Below, piece after piece: positions 17,632 to 25,399 of a stretch of DNA of 64,000 nt. The DNA lies in assembly GCA_049296795.1 (NCBI GenBank), contig JBAQTC010000030.1, positions 1-64,000 of the forward strand, written 5' to 3'. The notes under the pieces were generated by a model, which made no database searches, had not been told where the DNA came from, and worked only from the letters and a program-made list of their open reading frames with translations. Both the position numbers and the translations under genes were made by a program. Position 1 is the first letter of the stretch. Each line of letters opens with the position of its first letter. The stretch comes from CAXNKH01 sp049296795 (lineage in GTDB: Bacteria > Pseudomonadota > Gammaproteobacteria > Burkholderiales > Burkholderiaceae_C).

Positions 17632-18737
17632 ACGACACTCCGGTCAGGCGTGGTCAATTGCTTGTGCCGCGTGGGCAAGTGCCAATTGTGGTGTCGGATC
17701 GCTAACCAGAGCAGCCCTAAAAATCCAATGCCGCCATGGGCCCACAACAAGAATTCAAAAAATCCAATTTGCCCGCTTCTGATCCAGCTCTGGCCTAGAT
17801 TGAGAAGATTGAAGTAAATGATAAAGGCGAACATGGCGAACAACATGTTCCAGCTTCGGCTAGCCCGTGGGTTGGAGCCGGCCACACCGAGCGCAATGAT
17901 GATGAAATTAAAGGTGGCCACAACCAGGCCGATGCGCCATGCCAATTCAGCCCAATGGGGCAAGCTGGGACGGCTCAGCAAACTAAAAGTTGAGAGTATG
18001 CTGGGCGGCACATAAGCTTTGACGTCGAGCGTATTGCTGCCTATCTGGCTACCAAATTCCAGAAACTCACTGATTTTTAAACCGGATTGACCTGAAACCA
18101 ACTCGAGTTGTTGACCGTTTTGCAGCATCAGGAATGAGTTTTCCCCTATGTTTTGTAGGTGTCCACTGCGTGCTGAGGTGATGGTTTGTTTGCCGCGATC
18201 CGTGCTGGAGATGAAAACTTGATGGGCAGACTGCTGTGCAACGGAGTCCTTGTCAACAAAAAAGACCCGATTCCCGCTGGAAGATTCTTGGAACCGACCG
18301 GCTTCGACACGTTCTAAATCGCCGCGCTGTTCATAATTGTTTTTCATGTCTTCGACCTGGGCTTTCGACCAAGGCAGGATCCCAAAGGCCAACACGGCTA
18401 CAACCAGCAAAATTGGCCAAGAAAACCGAATCAAGGGGGGCAGCAAACCGAACAAGCCCTTGCCACTGCAAAACCAGATTACCATTTCGCTATCGCGGTA
18501 CATCCGGGTTAAGGTGCTGACAATGGCTATGAACAGACTCATGGCCAAAATGGTAGGCATTTGTCCGATCACGGTAAACCCCATCACCTGCATCACTTCC
18601 GCCGGGTTAAAACTTCCACGCGAAGCTTGCCCCAGGGTGCGGATCAAGGTCATCGTCATGATGATCGTGATCAGCACGATTAAGGTTGCACCGAAACTAC
18701 GCGCCAGTTCTTTGCGAAGTGAAGAATGGAATAACAT
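17628..18737 (-). CDS. lptF: LPS export ABC transporter permease LptF
   Basis: Partner permease of LptG in the LptB2FG complex. From ATG 18737 it has 369 residues and the standard family start MLFHSSLRKELARSF; an ATG 21 bases upstream (18758) also exists but adds atypical residues. It has three N-terminal membrane helices, a periplasmic jellyroll (about 140-255) and three C-terminal helices. The start lies only 23 bases from the divergent pepA start, so the promoters of the two operons must overlap each other or the coding sequences. It is translationally coupled to lptG. Confidence 0.95.
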   Translation of the reverse strand: MLFHSSLRKELARSFGATLIVLITIIMTMTLIRTLGQASRGSFNPAEVMQVMGFTVIGQMPTILAMSLFIAIVSTLTRMYRDSEMVIWFCSGKGLFGLLPPLIRFSWPILLVVAVLAFGILPWSKAQVEDMKNNYEQRGDLERVEAGRFQESSSGNRVFFVDKDSVAQQSAHQVFISSTDRGKQTITSARSGHLQNIGENSFLMLQNGQQLELVSGQSGLKISEFLEFGSQIGSNTLDVKAYVPPSILSTFSLLSRPSLPHWAELAWRIGLVVATFNFIIIALGVAGSNPRASRSWNMLFAMFAFIIYFNLLNLGQSWIRSGQIGFFEFLLWAHGGIGFLGLLWLAIRHHNWHLPTRHKQLTTPDRSVV

Positions 18738-18760
18738 AAGGACCGAAGGAAACCTCAATT

Positions 18761-20263
18761 ATGAACTTTGAGCTCAAGTCGTTGCCCTTGTCGGCCGTTA
18801 TTTTGGAGAAATGTGATGTCTTGGTCGTGTTGGTGACGCAAGATTTCAAATCTGCAACTGATGGTTTGTCGGGTTTGATTGCTAAAGCCGTCAAGTCAGG
18901 TGATCTGGAAACCAAGCCCGGAAAACTGTTGCAACTCTACCAGCCCGAAGCCTGCGCCTGTACCCGTTTGATCCTGGTCGGTGCTGGCGATGGTTCGGCC
19001 AAACAGGTGCGCCAAGCGATTCAGGCCGCGTTAGTGACGGCCGCTGGCAGTCGCGTCAAGAAAATGGTTTTGGCTTTTGCGTTTGATGCGACGCCGATCG
19101 CTTTGCGCTCAGCCATTCGATCGGTAGCTGATAGCAGCTACCGCTACAACACGACCAAATCCATTCCCGAACCTAGGGCCTTGGCCCGGGTCATCGTGGC
19201 ACTGGCAGAAACAAAGGACTATCGAGAAGCGTTTAGCCAAGCTTGTGCCGAAGTCAAGGGTATCGAGTTGGCCAAAGAATGGGGGAATCGCCCAGCCAAC
19301 CATGCCACCCCGCGCTTGCTCGCTCTTGCGGCTAAAGAATTGGCCAAATTGCCTTCTGTCAGTTGCACGGTCATGGGCCCGGCACAGGTGGCGAAACTGG
19401 GTATGGGGTCCTTCATGGCCGTGGCGCAAGGCTCGCGTGAGGAGTTGCGCTTTATCGTTTTGCGCTACCAGGGTGGCGCCAAGTCCGATGCGCCGGTGGT
19501 GTTGGTTGGCAAGGGAATCACTTTTGATACCGGTGGCATTTCGATCAAGCCAGCCGCTGAAATGGACGAAATGAAATTTGACATGTGTGGTGCTGCCAGC
19601 GTGTTAGGTGTTTTTCGCGCACTGGCCGAACTCGGCCCCCAGCTCAACGTGGTCGGATTGATCCCAGCCTGCGAGAACATGCCCGATGGACTGGCTCTCA
19701 AACCTGGCGATGTGGTCACCAGCATGAGTGGTCAAACCATTGAGGTGCTTAATACTGATGCTGAAGGGCGCTTGATCCTGTGTGACGCTTTAACCTACGC
19801 TGAGCGTTTCAAGCCACGCGCCGTGATCGACATTGCCACGCTCACCGGGGCGTGTGTGATTGCCTTGGGCGCGGTGCGCAGTGGCATGTACGCTTCGAAC
19901 GACGAATTGGCGGCCCAGTTGCTGGCCGCTGGCGAATCGGCGCTCGACCCTTGCTGGCGCATGCCGCTGGATGATGAATACGCCGAAGGTCTGAAATCGA
20001 ATTTTGCCGATGTGGCCAACGTGGCGGGGCGTGCTGGTGGATCGATAACGGCTGCCAAGTTTTTGCAGCGCTTTGTTGGCAAATTTTCCTGGGCCCACCT
20101 GGACATCGCAGGAACGGCCTGGAAGAGTGGTGTCCATAAAGGAGCAACCGGTCGGCCGGTTGCATTGCTGCTGGATTATTTGCTGGCGGTGGCTGAGGTT
20201 CGAACCCCATCCAAACCGATCAAGAAGAGCAAAACGGCTAAAACGAGTGCAGCCGCAGCTTGA
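18761..20263 (+). CDS. pepA: Leucyl aminopeptidase (M17)
   Basis: Cytoplasmic two-metal leucine aminopeptidase of 500 residues that removes N-terminal residues from peptides; E. coli PepA (XerA) also binds DNA. The catalytic metal-binding region GKGITFDTGGISIKP and the M17 signature NTDAEGRL are both present. The N-terminal domain is the usual alpha/beta macro-like domain. It ends in a lysine/alanine-rich tail (about 480-500). The gene is divergent from lptF and is followed 13 bases later by holC, the common proteobacterial order. Confidence 0.97.
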   Translation: MNFELKSLPLSAVILEKCDVLVVLVTQDFKSATDGLSGLIAKAVKSGDLETKPGKLLQLYQPEACACTRLILVGAGDGSAKQVRQAIQAALVTAAGSRVKKMVLAFAFDATPIALRSAIRSVADSSYRYNTTKSIPEPRALARVIVALAETKDYREAFSQACAEVKGIELAKEWGNRPANHATPRLLALAAKELAKLPSVSCTVMGPAQVAKLGMGSFMAVAQGSREELRFIVLRYQGGAKSDAPVVLVGKGITFDTGGISIKPAAEMDEMKFDMCGAASVLGVFRALAELGPQLNVVGLIPACENMPDGLALKPGDVVTSMSGQTIEVLNTDAEGRLILCDALTYAERFKPRAVIDIATLTGACVIALGAVRSGMYASNDELAAQLLAAGESALDPCWRMPLDDEYAEGLKSNFADVANVAGRAGGSITAAKFLQRFVGKFSWAHLDIAGTAWKSGVHKGATGRPVALLLDYLLAVAEVRTPSKPIKKSKTAKTSAAAA

Positions 20264-20276
20264 TACCGATTGAGTG

Positions 20277-20708
20277 ATGACCGAAGTTGCCTTTCATTTC
20301 AATTTACCCGACAAGCTGGCCTACAGTTGCCGACTGCTGCGCAAGGCCGTGGTTGCGGGTTCCAAAATTGTCGTAACCGGGCCGAGCCCCATGCTGGCGC
20401 AAATGGATCAGGATTTGTGGACTTTTTCAAGTACGGATTTCGTCGCCCATTGCAGCCAAGATGACTCAGAGCTGCTGCGCGCCAACTCGCCCGTGCTCTT
20501 GGCTTCCAAGCTGGAGCAACTGCCCCATCTTAAGGTTCTACTTAATTTAGGCGACCAAGTACCCACGGGTTTTGAGCGTTTCGAACGCGTCATTGAGCTG
20601 GTAGAGCAGAGTGACGAAGATAAAAAAATGGCCCGCAATCGATGGCGGCAGTATTCGGATCTGGGCTATCACATCATTCGCCACGATGTGTTGCTCAAAG
20701 GGGCTTGA
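20277..20708 (+). CDS. holC: DNA polymerase III chi subunit
   Basis: About 143 residues. HolC (chi) binds psi in the clamp-loader complex and contacts SSB, linking the replicase to the lagging strand. The protein starts MTEVAFHFNLPDKLAYSCRL, the family hallmark, and has a small Rossmann-like fold with LWTFSSTDFVAHC in the middle. A GTG directly before the ATG at 20277 could also initiate. It lies directly behind pepA and its stop overlaps the start of the next small gene (TGATG). Confidence 0.93.
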   Translation: MTEVAFHFNLPDKLAYSCRLLRKAVVAGSKIVVTGPSPMLAQMDQDLWTFSSTDFVAHCSQDDSELLRANSPVLLASKLEQLPHLKVLLNLGDQVPTGFERFERVIELVEQSDEDKKMARNRWRQYSDLGYHIIRHDVLLKGA

Positions 20709-21010
20709 TGACTTCAGAATTCAGAGCTCCTGCGCGTCAGGTTCCTACCTTGACTGAGGTGGTTCGGTTCTCCAAGCCAGCCTCAGAGCCGATTCAACCC
20801 ATCGTGCGGGTCGAAACTGTGGTTGAACAAGTGATGCTTCGTCTGCAGCCTTCGCTCGAATCACGTTTATTGCAAGGACTCGATACGGTATTACTCGAAC
20901 AACTCGAAGCCCTGGAGTTGCGTTTGCGTGAAAAAATTCAAAAAGTTTTACTTGAAGCCGTGCAGGAGGAGGTCAAGCGCCAGCTCGACACTCAGGCCAA
21001 GCGATTTTGA
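20708..21010 (+). CDS. Conserved small hypothetical protein downstream of holC
   Basis: About 100 residues, starting at the ATG overlapping the holC stop. I do not recognise a named domain. The N-terminal third is proline/valine-rich and probably unstructured; residues 35-95 form an amphipathic, leucine- and glutamate-rich helix (LEQLEALELRLREKIQK) that may form a coiled coil. There is no signal peptide or membrane segment. Coupling to holC suggests a role linked to replication or simply coexpression; nothing in the sequence decides between these. Confidence 0.75.
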   Translation: MTSEFRAPARQVPTLTEVVRFSKPASEPIQPIVRVETVVEQVMLRLQPSLESRLLQGLDTVLLEQLEALELRLREKIQKVLLEAVQEEVKRQLDTQAKRF

Positions 21011-21102
21011 TGGGCAATGGTTTTCCCCTATGGAGAACACACCGGATTGAGTTAAATTTCGGATCGCCTCAACGAATCTGAAGCATTTGTCTTTAATTAT
21101 CC

Positions 21103-21109
21103 AAGGGAG
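21103..21109 (+). promoter_or_regulatory. Ribosome binding site for the amino acid binding protein
   Basis: AAGGGAG lies 5 bases before ATG 21115, a strong match to the 16S anti-Shine-Dalgarno and unusually good compared with most starts in this window, fitting an abundant periplasmic protein. A -10-like TAATTAT sits at 21094-21100 without a convincing -35. Confidence 0.6.
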
Positions 21110-21114
21110 TTTGT

Positions 21115-22254
21115 ATGCCAATGAAACTGAAAATCATCGCCGCCGCTGCCATGACTTTGTCCACCAGCATGGTTTGGGCCCAGGAAGTCGTCAGAATTGG
21201 CCACGTTGCACCGACTTCGGGTGCGATTGCCCATTTAGGCAAAGACAATGAGAACGGAGCACGATTAGCGATTGAAGACTTGAATGCTAAAGGCATCAAA
21301 ATTGGCGGCAAGACCGTTAAATTTGAGTTGCTGGCCGAAGATGATGCGGGCGACCCCAAGCAGGGTTCAGCCGTCGCACAAAAGCTGGTTGACCAAAAGG
21401 TCAAAGGTGTTGTGGGTCACTTGAATTCTGGTACTTCGATTCCTGCTTCTAAAATTTACAGCGATGCTGGCGTGCCGCAAATTTCTCCTTCAGCAACCAA
21501 TCCAAAATTCACCCGTCAAGGATATAAAACCACGTTCCGCGTGGTGGCCGATGACGTGCATCTCGGTGGCACTTTGGGGAAGTACGCTGTCAACACCTTG
21601 AAAGGCAAATCCATTGCTGTGATTGATGATCGGACCGCTTATGGCCAAGGCGTTGCTGACGAATTTGAGAAAGCCGTCAAGGGCGCCAAGGGAAGCATCG
21701 TTGGACGTGAGTTCACCACCGACAAATCGACGGATTTCATGGCTATCCTGACCTCGATCAAAGCCAAAAAGCCCGATGTGGTGTTTTTTGGTGGAATGGA
21801 CGCTGTGGCTGGACCGATGCTGCGTCAAATGAAGTCGCTCGGAATCAACGCCAAGTTCATGGGTGGTGACGGCATTTGTTCATCCGAATTGGCCAAGCTG
21901 GCAGGTGATGCCATGGCGGATAATCAAGTTTATTGTGCAGAAGCCGGTGGGGTTGAAGGTCAGCAAAAAGCAGGCATGGATGCTTTCAAAGCCAAGTTCA
22001 AAACCAAGTTTGGTGCTGAAGTCCAAATTTATGCACCTTATGTATATGACGCGACCAACATCATGGTCGCGGCCATGATCAAGGCTGATTCAACCGATCC
22101 CAAGAAATATCTTCCTGTCTTGGCCAACACAACCAATTACGCAGGTGTCACCGGCCCGATCTCGTTTGATGAAAAGGGCGATGTTAAAAATGGTGCGCTG
22201 ACGCTGAAGACCTACCGTGGCGGTAAAGCGGTCGACTTGGCCGTGATTCGCTAA
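21115..22254 (+). CDS. Branched-chain amino acid ABC transporter substrate-binding protein (LivJ/LivK type)
   Basis: Periplasmic type I binding protein of 379 residues. The signal peptide runs to about residue 23 (ending MVWA, cleavage before QE). The mature protein begins with VVRIGHVAPTSG and contains VVGHLNSGTSIPAS and SPSATNPKFT, typical ligand-pocket segments of the Leu/Ile/Val binding family. No permease or ATPase genes are adjacent, so it must work with a transporter encoded elsewhere. It is monocistronic: own ribosome binding site and a terminator 37 bases after the stop. The ligand could be any branched-chain or related amino acid. Confidence 0.95.
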   Translation: MPMKLKIIAAAAMTLSTSMVWAQEVVRIGHVAPTSGAIAHLGKDNENGARLAIEDLNAKGIKIGGKTVKFELLAEDDAGDPKQGSAVAQKLVDQKVKGVVGHLNSGTSIPASKIYSDAGVPQISPSATNPKFTRQGYKTTFRVVADDVHLGGTLGKYAVNTLKGKSIAVIDDRTAYGQGVADEFEKAVKGAKGSIVGREFTTDKSTDFMAILTSIKAKKPDVVFFGGMDAVAGPMLRQMKSLGINAKFMGGDGICSSELAKLAGDAMADNQVYCAEAGGVEGQQKAGMDAFKAKFKTKFGAEVQIYAPYVYDATNIMVAAMIKADSTDPKKYLPVLANTTNYAGVTGPISFDEKGDVKNGALTLKTYRGGKAVDLAVIR

Positions 22255-22290
22255 ACCTGGCCTGCTGCCGGTTGGGGCAGGGCTTAGATT

Positions 22291-22314
22291 GAGCCGGCGC
22301 AAGCCGGCTTTTTT
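22291..22314 (+). terminator. Intrinsic terminator after the amino acid binding protein gene
   Basis: Hairpin AGCCGGC-GCAA-GCCGGCT followed by a run of T (22309-22314). The stem is perfect and GC-rich, a clear Rho-independent terminator 37 bases after the stop codon. Confidence 0.9.
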
Positions 22315-22338
22315 ATTTGGGGCAGGTCGGTCTCGGCA

Positions 22339-22365
22339 TTTCACGGCCTACGCATCGGTTAAACT
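22339..22365 (+). promoter_or_regulatory. Possible tRNA-Ser promoter
   Basis: A -35-like TTTCAC (22339-22344) and -10-like TAAACT (22360-22365) are separated by 15 bases, with the mature tRNA starting 10 bases after the -10. Spacing is short, so this is tentative. Confidence 0.3.
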
Positions 22366-22374
22366 TCGCGCACT

Positions 22375-22464
22375 GGAGCGGTGGATGAGTGGTTTAAGTC
22401 ACACGCCTGGAAAGCGTGCGAGGGGTTAAACCCTCCGCGGGTTCGAATCCCGCCTGCTCCGCCA
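22375..22464 (+). tRNA. tRNA-Ser (anticodon GGA)
   Basis: A 90-base class II tRNA with an encoded CCA end. The acceptor stem starts GGAGCGG and pairs with CTGCTCC with one G-U pair. The anticodon stem CACGC/GCGTG encloses the loop CTGGAAA, giving anticodon GGA, which reads UCC/UCU serine codons. A long variable arm (about GAGGGGTTAAACCCTC) and the T-arm GCGGGTTCGAATCCCGC are clear. A terminator follows about 35 bases downstream. There is no integrase beside it. Confidence 0.97.
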
Positions 22465-22497
22465 GTAACCGGGGGATCCTTCCAAGATCCTCCCTTG

Positions 22498-22533
22498 AAA
22501 GCCCCGCTTGTTGTTGCAATGCGGGGCTTTTTT
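22498..22533 (+). terminator. Intrinsic terminator after tRNA-Ser
   Basis: Stem AAAGCCCCGC (22498-22507) and GCGGGGCTTT (22521-22530) with a 13-base loop and six T from 22528. It would end the tRNA transcript before the decarboxylase gene. Confidence 0.9.
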
Positions 22534-22608
22534 GCCACTCAAGCGGCAGAAGTCTTTACACTTCGCGCCTGTTGAGTTGTATTTTCGTCTCTCGGTCTGG
22601 AGTTCCGC

Positions 22609-24885
22609 ATGAAATTTCGCTTTCCCATTGTCATCATCGACGAAGACTTTCGCTCTGAAAACACGTCCGGTCTGGGAATTCGTGCCTTGGCCCAGGCCAT
22701 TGAGTCTGAGGGCTTTGAAGTCCTGGGCGTTACCAGCTACGGCGATCTGAGTCAGTTTGCCCAGCAACAAAGTCGTGCCAGCGCCTTTATCTTGTCCATT
22801 GATGACGAGGAATTCACACCAGGTCCCGATCTCGATCCTGCCGTCTTGAACCTGCGCCATTTCATTGAGGAAGTGCGGCGCAAGAACTTGGATGTTCCGA
22901 TTTACGTTTATGGCGAAACAAAAACCTCACGCCATATTCCTAACGACATCCTGCGTGAACTCCATGGTTTTATTCACATGTTTGAGGACACGCCGGAATT
23001 TGTGGCTCGCCACATCCTGCGCGAAGCCAAGAGTTACCTCGAAGGGGTGCAACCTCCCTTTTTTAAAGCGCTGCTCGATTACGCCGAGGATGGCTCCTAC
23101 TCCTGGCATTGCCCAGGGCATTCCGGTGGCGTGGCATTTCTCAAAAGCCCCGTTGGTCAGATGTTTCATCAGTTTTTTGGTGAGAACATGCTGCGCGCCG
23201 ACGTTTGCAATGCGGTTGAAGAGTTGGGCCAGTTGCTCGACCATGACGGTCCGGTGGGCGACTCAGAGCGCAATGCAGCGCGTATCTTCAACGCAGACCA
23301 TTGCTTTTTTGTCACCAATGGGACTTCGACGTCCAACAAAATGGTGTGGCACCACACGGTAGCGCCGGGCGATGTAGTGGTGGTTGATCGCAACTGCCAC
23401 AAATCCATCCTGCACGCCATCATCATGACCGGCGCCATTCCGGTGTTTCTGAAACCCACCCGTAACCACTTCGGCATCATCGGGCCGATACCGAAAGAAG
23501 AGTTTGAGGTGGCCTCCATTCAGGCTAAAATTAAGGCGAACCCCTTGCTCAAGGGGGTCGATCCCAAGCAGGTTAAACCCCGGGTTTTGACCCTAACCCA
23601 GTCGACTTACGACGGTGTGCTCTACAACACAGAAACCATCAAAGCCATGCTTGACGGTTATGTGGAGAACCTGCATTTCGACGAAGCCTGGCTGCCGCAC
23701 GCGGCTTTTCACCCCTTTTATGGCAGCTACCATGCGATGGGGAAGAAACGAGCCCGACCCAAACACGCCATGGTGTATTCGACCCAGTCGATTCACAAGT
23801 TGCTGGCCGGCATCAGCCAGGCCAGTCATGTGCTGGTGCAGGACTCGCAAACTACCAAGCTCGATCGGCACCTGTTTAACGAAGCCTATCTGATGCACAC
23901 GTCAACCAGCCCGCAATACAGCATCATTGCCAGTTGCGATGTGGCAGCCGCGATGATGGAGCCGCCTGGCGGTACGGCCTTGGTGGAAGAAAGCATTGCT
24001 GAAGCGCTGGATTTTCGGCGTGCCATGCGCAAAGTTGACGAGGAATATGGCGACGACTGGTGGTTCAAAGTCTGGGGGCCGGAGAAACTGGTGGACGAAG
24101 GCATTGGCCGCAGTGACGACTGGATCATCAAAGGCGAAGCAAAAAAAGCCAAAGCTGGCGTGAATTGGCACGGGTTTGGCAAGATGGCTACCGGCTTCAA
24201 CATGCTGGATCCCATCAAGTCCACCGTGGTCACCCCGGGTATGGATTTGAATGGGCGCTTCGCCAAGACCGGTATACCGGCCAGTATCGTGACCAAGTTC
24301 TTGGCTGAGCACGGTGTGGTGGTCGAGAAAACCGGCCTCTACAGCTTCTTCATCATGTTCACCATCGGGATCACCAAAGGACGCTGGAACAGCATGTTGA
24401 CTGCATTACAGCAGTTCAAGGATGACTTCGACAAGAACCAGCCGATGTGGCGCATCCTGCCTGAGTTTTGCCAGAAACATCCACGCTACGAAAAAATGGG
24501 GCTGGCCGATTTGTGTCTGCACCTGCACAACCTGTACGCCAAGTACGACATTGCTCGGCTCACCACCGACATGTACCTGAGCGATCTGACGCCAGCCATG
24601 AAACCCAGCGATGCCTACGCCCACATTGCTTTGCGCAAAACCGAGCGGGTTGAAATCGACAATCTGGAAGGGCGCATCACCGTGGGGCTGGTCACGCCTT
24701 ACCCACCCGGCATTCCACTGTTGATTCCGGGCGAAGTGTTCAACAAAAAAATTGTTGATTACCTCAAGTTCTCACGCGAGTTCAACACCCTGTGTCCGGG
24801 TTTCGAGACCGATATTCACGGACTGGTCGAGGAAGAGGGCGCTGATGGTCAGATTCACTATTACGCCGATTGCGTTAAAGCCTGA
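22609..24885 (+). CDS. Arginine/lysine/ornithine decarboxylase (fold III-like, Orn/Lys/Arg family)
   Basis: Large PLP decarboxylase of 758 residues, the length of the E. coli inducible/biosynthetic basic amino acid decarboxylases. A flavodoxin-like wing domain (about 1-130, starting IVIIDEDF) is followed by the PLP domain, with the Schiff-base lysine at K397 in STQSIHKLLAG and HCPGHSGG at about 165, and a C-terminal domain ending in PYPPGIPLLIPGE. It yields a polyamine or diamine plus CO2. Which of arginine, lysine or ornithine is the substrate is not decidable from the motifs; Comamonadaceae orthologues are usually annotated with the mixed name. No antiporter gene is adjacent, arguing against an acid-resistance operon. 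Confidence 0.93.
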   Translation: MKFRFPIVIIDEDFRSENTSGLGIRALAQAIESEGFEVLGVTSYGDLSQFAQQQSRASAFILSIDDEEFTPGPDLDPAVLNLRHFIEEVRRKNLDVPIYVYGETKTSRHIPNDILRELHGFIHMFEDTPEFVARHILREAKSYLEGVQPPFFKALLDYAEDGSYSWHCPGHSGGVAFLKSPVGQMFHQFFGENMLRADVCNAVEELGQLLDHDGPVGDSERNAARIFNADHCFFVTNGTSTSNKMVWHHTVAPGDVVVVDRNCHKSILHAIIMTGAIPVFLKPTRNHFGIIGPIPKEEFEVASIQAKIKANPLLKGVDPKQVKPRVLTLTQSTYDGVLYNTETIKAMLDGYVENLHFDEAWLPHAAFHPFYGSYHAMGKKRARPKHAMVYSTQSIHKLLAGISQASHVLVQDSQTTKLDRHLFNEAYLMHTSTSPQYSIIASCDVAAAMMEPPGGTALVEESIAEALDFRRAMRKVDEEYGDDWWFKVWGPEKLVDEGIGRSDDWIIKGEAKKAKAGVNWHGFGKMATGFNMLDPIKSTVVTPGMDLNGRFAKTGIPASIVTKFLAEHGVVVEKTGLYSFFIMFTIGITKGRWNSMLTALQQFKDDFDKNQPMWRILPEFCQKHPRYEKMGLADLCLHLHNLYAKYDIARLTTDMYLSDLTPAMKPSDAYAHIALRKTERVEIDNLEGRITVGLVTPYPPGIPLLIPGEVFNKKIVDYLKFSREFNTLCPGFETDIHGLVEEEGADGQIHYYADCVKA

Positions 24886-25116
24886 GGCATCAGTGTGGAT
24901 GGCCAGCCACGTCGCCCGCCTAGCGCGAGGTGGTGGCGTGAAACTGCATAAATCCCTTTGCGAGCGTAAGTGTTGGCAGGGCCGGTGGATTGGGTGCCCG
25001 TTCTCCAGCCCAGGCTCGCGAGTGGCTGCCTATGTTTTCGAAAGTGGCCGCAGCAACGCCTTGATCGGCACACCAGCTTTGTAGCAGCCGCGAATCGGGC
25101 CTGCGCCCGGACACCC

Positions 25117-25150
25117 GCAGCACCAGCCTCAACAGCATTTTTGGTGCTGC
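25117..25150. repeat. Perfect 9-base inverted repeat within a putative dispersed repeat
   Basis: GCAGCACCA (25117-25125) and TGGTGCTGC (25142-25150) are exact inverted copies around a 16-base A/T-rich loop. No T-tract follows on the plus strand. The surrounding sequence is GC-rich and non-coding in appearance. Confidence 0.55.
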
Positions 25151-25218
25151 TAAGTGCAGTCTAAAAATCCTGACTTCATGAACCCCATAAGCCAGAGACA
25201 ATTTTTGAGGGTGAGATT

Positions 25219-25288
25219 GGGGTGAATGGCGCAGCGGCATCAAGGAGGAAGCCGAAGGCTGGGGGACAGCCGCGGAGCTATTTACCCC
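25219..25288. repeat. Nested hairpin element of unknown type
   Basis: Outer arms GGGGTGAAT (25219-25227) and ATTTACCCC (25280-25288) pair at 8 of 9 positions. Inside, GCAGCGGC can pair with GCCGCGGAGC, and AGCCGAAGGCT forms a small hairpin. The compact layered design resembles a REP-like element or a structured RNA, but I cannot name it. Confidence 0.45.
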
Positions 25289-25310
25289 GGTCTCATCAGC
25301 GACAGCCAGG

Positions 25311-25371
25311 GGAATTCAAACTTTACTGCGCCTATTCGTAGAAGGGTGGGCAAAGCCAGTTTGGGAATTCC
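25311..25371 (-). repeat. Inverted repeat downstream of fabI
   Basis: GGAATTCAAACT (25311-25322) and AGTTTGGGAATTCC (25358-25371) are inverted copies with a two-base bulge. It lies about 30 bases beyond the fabI stop and might stabilise or terminate that transcript, but there is no T-tract. Confidence 0.4.
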
Positions 25372-25399
25372 GGCTCTGCAAGATGAAGTCCTTGCAAGC

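Larger units (their letters stand above)
24886..25399. other. 514-base non-coding stretch with inverted repeats
   Basis: No frame here has protein-like composition. The left half (about 24930-25170) looks like a dispersed Comamonadaceae-type repeat and includes a perfect 9-base inverted repeat. The centre (25219-25288) can fold into nested hairpins. The right end (25311-25371) has 12-base arms built on GGAATTC. There is no clear T-tract terminator for either flanking gene, although the 25311-25371 repeat lies where the fabI transcript would end. Confidence 0.5.

Noticed and set aside
22375..22608. tRNA-Ser as an integration site of a mobile island
   Set aside because: There is no integrase, no duplicated tRNA 3' end and no change in gene type downstream; a terminator and a core decarboxylase gene follow directly.
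24920..25243. 107-residue minus-strand frame in the decarboxylase-fabI gap
   Set aside because: No recognisable domain, no good ribosome binding site, and it runs through inverted repeats; treated as non-coding repeat sequence.
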